64,000 nt of DNA from Candidatus Daviesbacteria bacterium (GTDB lineage: Bacteria; Patescibacteria; Microgenomatia; Daviesbacterales; UBA10151): the NCBI GenBank assembly GCA_016187025.1, contig JACPKM010000008.1, forward strand, positions 16,657-80,656. The letters run 5' to 3'. Under the pieces are notes generated by a model. That model searched no databases and was not told the origin of the DNA. It saw only the letters and a list, made by a program, of their open reading frames with translations. Below are positions 60,541 through 64,000 of this stretch, piece by piece (position 1 is the first letter of the stretch; every line of letters starts with the position of its first letter). The position numbers and the translations under genes are program-made.

Positions 60541-60679
60541 CAATCCATTCCGATTATTATCGGAACAAAATTCAGGATTGTGGAAAACCTGTCATGTGAG
60601 CGTTTATCGAAAAATTCGAACGCGTTTCAAAGAATCGTGTTAGCTCGCCTCGCTCCGCTCGGCTCGCAAAGTTACACGA
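60541..60679. repeat. Hairpin-rich intergenic repeats
   Basis: Two nested palindromes. First, 60541-60580: outer arms CAATCC/GGATTG and inner TTCCGAT-TATT-ATCGGAA. Second, 60635-60679: outer TCGTGT/ACACGA and inner GCC-TCGCTCCGCTC-GGC. The second is much more GC-rich than surrounding DNA. No gene lies in the roughly 220-base gap (60501-60721). Confidence 0.55.
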
Positions 60680-60721
60680 CACCCCCACCCACCCCTGCGC
60701 AGACACACGGAAACTCCCAAG

Positions 60722-62098
60722 TTACTTTTCCATAGAAATGACTTTTACTTGTGTTGACTCGTAAAAACCAAACGGTCCATGAGTTCTTCCCATACCTGAT
60801 TTTTTATAACCACCAAAAGGGTTTAGGGGGCTCCAAAATTCAGTTTGGTTATGAGCAATACTTCCTGCGTTGATTTTCGAAGAAACTCTTAGGAAAAGTG
60901 CTTTATCATTCGTTAGTATATGGGCTGTCAGTCCGTATTCTGTATCATTTGCAAGATTTATGGCTTCTTTTTCTGTAGCGAAGGAAATTACGGGTAAAAC
61001 AGGCCCAAAAGTTTCTTCTTTCCAAACGCGCATACTTCTTTCTATGTTAGTGAGAATAGTTGGTAAATAATACGCACCTTGTAACTTGCTTGACTTTTTC
61101 CCGCCAATAACAACATCAGCACCATTTTTAATAGAATCCTGTACTTGTTTGTCAATAAGATCAACTTGTCTTTTGGCAATCAGTGGTCCGATTTCGGTAT
61201 TCTCGTCGAGCGCATCTCCAACTTTCTGTTTTGAAACATAAGCTGATAATTTTTCAACTACTTCGTTAAACTTACTTTTGTGGACAATAAGACGTTTAAC
61301 AGCATCGCATGCTTGTCCGGCATTTTCAAATCTTCTTCCGGCTATATAAGAAATTATTTCATCCGTGATTTCTATATCCTCAAACAAAATGAGAGGAGAA
61401 GATCCACCAAGCTCAGCAACTATTGGAATGAATTTTTCAGCTGCTATTTTGGTTAATTCCTGCCCTACTTTTGTGCTTCCAGTAAATGAAATCATATCTA
61501 TATCTTGATGTACTAGATAGTCACCTACTTCTCCATTTCCGTAAAGAACATTAAAAACACCTTTCGGAATATCAGATTTTTCAATTAGTTCAGCTATAAG
61601 TTGAGAAAATAAGGGATTTTCTTCCGAGTTTTTGTAAACAATGGTATTTCCTGCAATAAGCGCTTGTCCGCACTGCCATGAAATATTCATGTATGGGTAA
61701 TTCCAGGGCAGGATTGCGGCAATTACTCCCCGCGGCTCACGAAGTATTTTGTGAACCTCTTTACCTGATTCGTAAGTAACTTGGGGTAGTAAATATTTAT
61801 CAGCCATTTTTATATATGCTTCAAAATACTCAAATCCACCTTCAACATTTGCCCTAGCGCTTGTGATTGGCCGTCCAGTTTCCTTTGCAATAAATTGTGA
61901 AATTTCTTCTTTTCTTTTTCTAGAAACGTCTAAGAACGATTTTATATATCTACATCGAGTATCCAAAGACAAATTTGCCCACGCCAGAAAAGCATTTCGA
62001 GCAGCTACTACTGCTTTTTTGACTTCTTTCTTGCTAGAAACATTAACCTCGCCTAGTATTTCGTAATTTTTAGAAGGATTTTTTGAAATGAGTTTCAT
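60722..62098 (-). CDS. NAD(P)-dependent aldehyde dehydrogenase
   Basis: 458 residues. Seen: LPWNYPYMNISWQCG, SFTGSTKVGQ (cofactor loop), AELGGSSPLILFED (general base Glu), FENAGQACDAVKR (catalytic Cys) and EETFGPVLPV. Closest in pattern to succinate-semialdehyde or similar medium-chain enzymes, but the substrate is not certain; a role in detoxifying or oxidising aldehydes is likely. The gene stands alone, with no neighbour suggesting a pathway. Confidence 0.88.
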   Translation of the reverse strand: MKLISKNPSKNYEILGEVNVSSKKEVKKAVVAARNAFLAWANLSLDTRCRYIKSFLDVSRKRKEEISQFIAKETGRPITSARANVEGGFEYFEAYIKMADKYLLPQVTYESGKEVHKILREPRGVIAAILPWNYPYMNISWQCGQALIAGNTIVYKNSEENPLFSQLIAELIEKSDIPKGVFNVLYGNGEVGDYLVHQDIDMISFTGSTKVGQELTKIAAEKFIPIVAELGGSSPLILFEDIEITDEIISYIAGRRFENAGQACDAVKRLIVHKSKFNEVVEKLSAYVSKQKVGDALDENTEIGPLIAKRQVDLIDKQVQDSIKNGADVVIGGKKSSKLQGAYYLPTILTNIERSMRVWKEETFGPVLPVISFATEKEAINLANDTEYGLTAHILTNDKALFLRVSSKINAGSIAHNQTEFWSPLNPFGGYKKSGMGRTHGPFGFYESTQVKVISMEK

Positions 62099-62157
62099 AA
62101 TTATTTTTTGTCTTTTACTAACTCAAATGTGTTTACCAATTTTCTCTGATACATTGT

Positions 62158-62310
62158 TTGTCCAAGAAAATCCTCGACTGTGACCCCAACGATACTCTCC
62201 ACAGACTGCGAGAATTCGTTGAAACCCTTCTTTCTATGAAGATTTTACCAGATTTAATATGGTGGTTACAACCGGAATTAGCCTCAAAAATCCCGGAGAT
62301 CAAAGAATAG
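62158..62310 (+). CDS. Possible 50-residue protein or gene remnant
   Basis: A TTG-started plus-strand frame begins MSKKILDCDPNDTLHRLREF and continues VETLLSMKILPDLIWWLQPE to IPEIKE. The composition is strongly protein-like (helical, acidic end). The frame is open further upstream to 62122. No promoter or ribosome-binding site is visible, so it may be a remnant. It lies in the roughly 300-base gap between the aldehyde dehydrogenase and the MerR-type gene, which otherwise holds the -10 box at 62369. Confidence 0.3.
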   Translation: MSKKILDCDPNDTLHRLREFVETLLSMKILPDLIWWLQPELASKIPEIKE

Positions 62311-62368
62311 ATCAATTTTCCTTATAGTTTGTCCCCTTTTAATTATGGTCAGATACGGGTTTTTTCTG

Positions 62369-62374
62369 TATAAT
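62369..62374 (+). promoter_or_regulatory. -10 box upstream of the HTH gene
   Basis: Perfect TATAAT 27 bases before ATG 62402. The -35 region is poor, so strength is uncertain. Confidence 0.4.
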
Positions 62375-62401
62375 AAAGTACAATAACTATTTTTAATTAA
62401 A

Positions 62402-62596
62402 ATGGCAGAAAATAAGATAAGATTACCAAGACTTTTAAATATTAACCAAGTAGCAAAAATATTAGGAGTTGTACCTACAACGTTAAGAAGGTGGGATAAT
62501 AATGGAAAGTTAAAAGCTATCAGGATAGGTGATAAGCGAGGAGTCGGAGAAAGGCGATATCGAAGAGAAGATATTATTAAGTTAATAACTCAGTAA
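62402..62596 (+). CDS. MerR/excisionase-type small HTH protein
   Basis: 64 residues. LLNINQVAKILGVVPTTLRRW is the MerR-type winged helix-turn-helix; DNNGKLKAIRIGDKRGVGERRYRREDI is the wing with its arginine-rich edge. Only the DNA-binding domain is present, as in excisionases and IS607-type serine-recombinase accessory domains. It could regulate the following genes or be left from a mobile element; no recombinase is adjacent. Confidence 0.8.
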   Translation: MAENKIRLPRLLNINQVAKILGVVPTTLRRWDNNGKLKAIRIGDKRGVGERRYRREDIIKLITQ

Positions 62597-62638
62597 AAAG
62601 TTATTAGCTTTTGCTAAAATTGAACCAAAAGTAAATCT

Positions 62639-63568
62639 ATGACTAAAAAAGAAACAGAACGGGAATTAAGGAAAATGTTAGACATTTTAACAACAGGTAA
62701 TCCTGAGCAGGTAAGAAGTGCAAAAAAAGATATTGAAAAATTATGCAATAAGGAAGGAAAAACATTTCATAGGAGTACCTATATAGTATTTGAATACCTT
62801 CCGAAATTCTATCAAATAGAAAAAGTAGAAAATCAAGCCGCTTTTGCCTCTGGATTAAGCTTATTTTTTCTATCATTGGGGGATGAATATTTTGATAGGT
62901 TAGCGGATTTTACTTTAAAACTCCTTCAACACCCGAACGGTACTGTCCGTGAAGCAATCCGCAAAAGTGCAGATTGGCTTTATATATCCCTTACCTCTCG
63001 CACGCATCCATTTGTATATCCAGCAGGCAAGAAATTAACAGAGGTGCAAAAGAGTATGCAGAAAGAAGCAGAGCACCAGTATCTGAATCTTGTCAACAAA
63101 GTCGAATTACTGATTGATCAGTACGATAATGGAACTGAAAGAGTTCAATATATCCAAGATATGAAACCATCAATCAATAAAAGTTTGCAACTTTTCTGGA
63201 GTAGGTTAACTGAATCCCGCAGTTATCAAAGAATTTTAGAAAAGAATAGATCACAACCTGCTGAAATTGCTTTAAGAAGAAAAGGAATCGAAGGTGAAAT
63301 TAGAGACTTACTCAAAATAGCAAGAAGTGGTTTTAATCTGGAAGACGTTAAGGATATGATATTTAATGAGGATAGTCATGATTGCATGACTGATATCATA
63401 GCAATGTTTGATACTGGCCAGGGTGAAATAGCGATACAGGATATTTTAGAAACTGTAAATGACGCTTGGAACTACTTCCCCCATAAGGTTTTGAATGGCC
63501 TATCACCAGCAGAAAAAGTACTGGAATATCAGCATATAAAGCAAAAACGTCAGGTTATCGTAAACTGA
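62639..63568 (+). CDS. Hypothetical helical-repeat protein
   Basis: 309 residues, almost all alpha-helical. Segments such as LADFTLKLLQHPNGTVREAIRKSADWLY look like HEAT-type repeats. The C-terminus NDAWNYFPHKVLNGLSPAEKVLEYQ resembles a tail found in various hypothetical proteins. No catalytic motif. It lies 42 bases after the MerR-type gene and 20 before the BRO-type gene, all on the plus strand, so a shared transcript is possible. Confidence 0.55.
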   Translation: MTKKETERELRKMLDILTTGNPEQVRSAKKDIEKLCNKEGKTFHRSTYIVFEYLPKFYQIEKVENQAAFASGLSLFFLSLGDEYFDRLADFTLKLLQHPNGTVREAIRKSADWLYISLTSRTHPFVYPAGKKLTEVQKSMQKEAEHQYLNLVNKVELLIDQYDNGTERVQYIQDMKPSINKSLQLFWSRLTESRSYQRILEKNRSQPAEIALRRKGIEGEIRDLLKIARSGFNLEDVKDMIFNEDSHDCMTDIIAMFDTGQGEIAIQDILETVNDAWNYFPHKVLNGLSPAEKVLEYQHIKQKRQVIVN

Positions 63569-63588
63569 AAAAGTGTTTGTTAATTAGT

Positions 63589-64000
63589 ATGAATCAAGAA
63601 ATAGTACAAACAACCAAAATAGCAATTTTCCGAAATAGAAAAATACGGAAAACCATTCATAAAAATGAGTGGTGGTTTGTTATCACCGATGTAATTGTTG
63701 CTTTAACAGATTCTCAAAACCCTAAGCAATACTTAAAAAATATGCTTAACCGGGATGGAGAGTTGGCTAAAGGGTGGGTTCAAATTGAACACCCCCTTCT
63801 GATAGAAACTGCAGGAGGCAAACAGAAAGTAAGATGCGCCAATACTGAAGGTATTTTTAGGATTATCCAGTCAATCCCTTCTCCCAAAGCAGAGCCTTTC
63901 AAAAGGTGGTTAGCCAGAGTTGGATATGAAAGGGTACAGGAGATAGAAGATCCAGAACTTGCTCAGAAACGAGCTCGAGCCATTTATAAAGCAAAAGGAT
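63589..64000 (+). CDS. BRO-N / DinD-like DNA-damage-inducible protein, 3' end cut by window
   Basis: 137 complete codons up to the window edge. BRO N-terminal domain: KIRKTIHKNEWWFVITDVIV, ALTDSQNPKQYLKNML, and the strongly conserved FRIIQSIPSPKAEPFKRWLA followed by VGYERVQEIEDPELAQKRAR. That last stretch is typical of DinD-like and phage antirepressor-like BRO proteins. Chromosomal members in patescibacteria are common and may act in damage response or phage defence. The C-terminal half is not in the window. Confidence 0.85.
   Translation, partial: MNQEIVQTTKIAIFRNRKIRKTIHKNEWWFVITDVIVALTDSQNPKQYLKNMLNRDGELAKGWVQIEHPLLIETAGGKQKVRCANTEGIFRIIQSIPSPKAEPFKRWLARVGYERVQEIEDPELAQKRARAIYKAKG

Noticed and set aside
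62133..62315. Minus-strand frame of 60 codons before the aldehyde dehydrogenase gene
   Set aside because: Composition is unlike a protein and the opposite strand has a more protein-like frame.
1..64000. CRISPR arrays, rRNA or prophage
   Set aside because: No regularly spaced repeats, no rRNA segments, no capsid, terminase or integrase genes; the holin-named protein at 39056 is a chromosomal membrane family.
1..64000. Recoding of UGA as glycine
   Set aside because: TGA closes many clear genes (for example the fur-like gene at 2397-2399), and no conserved Gly is coded by TGA in the housekeeping proteins.

Overview
The window looks like chromosomal DNA of a Patescibacteria (Candidate Phyla Radiation) bacterium, most likely of the Microgenomates group. 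This is inferred from AT-rich sequence, densely packed short genes, an archaeal-type cupin phosphoglucose isomerase, a UvrC without its C-terminal helix-hairpin-helix end, DUF5667/ECF sigma pairs, class F-like sortase, a CofE-like ligase, a Rad52-type annealing protein and many small secreted or membrane proteins. TGA is used as a stop (for example fur and gmk-region overlaps), so the recoded UGA=Gly lineages are excluded. No rRNA, CRISPR array or prophage is present; two tRNA genes (Arg-UCG, Lys-CUU) are.

Layout. 0-5 kb: end of a YfhO-type membrane protein, then a Fur-family regulator with a znuA-znuC-znuB zinc uptake operon behind a promoter/operator. 5-8.2 kb: guaA, small basic and KGG proteins, gmk. 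8.2-14 kb: a PAS/GAF histidine kinase with response regulator, then pgi, zwf and gnd, the entry to the oxidative pentose phosphate pathway. 14-20 kb: cell envelope block (sortase with a tiny candidate substrate, PBP1A-type enzyme, D,D-carboxypeptidase, GH18-GH19 fusion). 20-25 kb: GlsB-like membrane proteins, a debranching-type glycosidase, GT4, an intergenic small RNA candidate, an NDK-like protein. 25-35 kb: tRNA-Arg, ECF sigma factor and DUF5667 anti-sigma candidate, a divergent secreted protein with an ECF-type promoter, then a beta-glucan cluster (GH5, GT39, cellulose-synthase-like GT2, GH8, small membrane protein) and a second sigma-70 protein. 35-43 kb: tRNA-Lys, nucleotidyltransferase, CofE-like ligase, S-component-like permease, solute-binding protein, secG, uvrC, transglutaminase. 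42.7-48.5 kb: a REP-associated transposase flanked by hairpins, uvrA, and a decayed stretch of pseudogenes and hairpins. 48.5-58.8 kb: uvrB, rad52-like, lexA, dedA, rsmI, a degenerate PEP-synthase relative, DUF192, nuclease, CAP and SGNH proteins. 58.8-64 kb: Fic, a peptide-deformylase-like protein lacking a metal ligand, aldehyde dehydrogenase, and a short run ending in a BRO/DinD-type protein cut by the window edge.

Two patterns cut across genes. First, many transcription-unit heads (pgi, zwf, gnd, dedA, pdf and others) have a -10 box ending about 6-8 nt before the start codon and no Shine-Dalgarno sequence, which points to widespread leaderless mRNAs, while small abundant-type proteins carry very strong Shine-Dalgarno sequences. 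Second, three types of short hairpin repeat occur between 40.7 and 60.7 kb, in intergenic DNA and inside reading frames (uvrA, a GNAT gene, a hicA remnant, the transglutaminase gene, the lexA leader); one type flanks the REP-associated transposase. All function calls come from reading the translated sequence; no database search was run.
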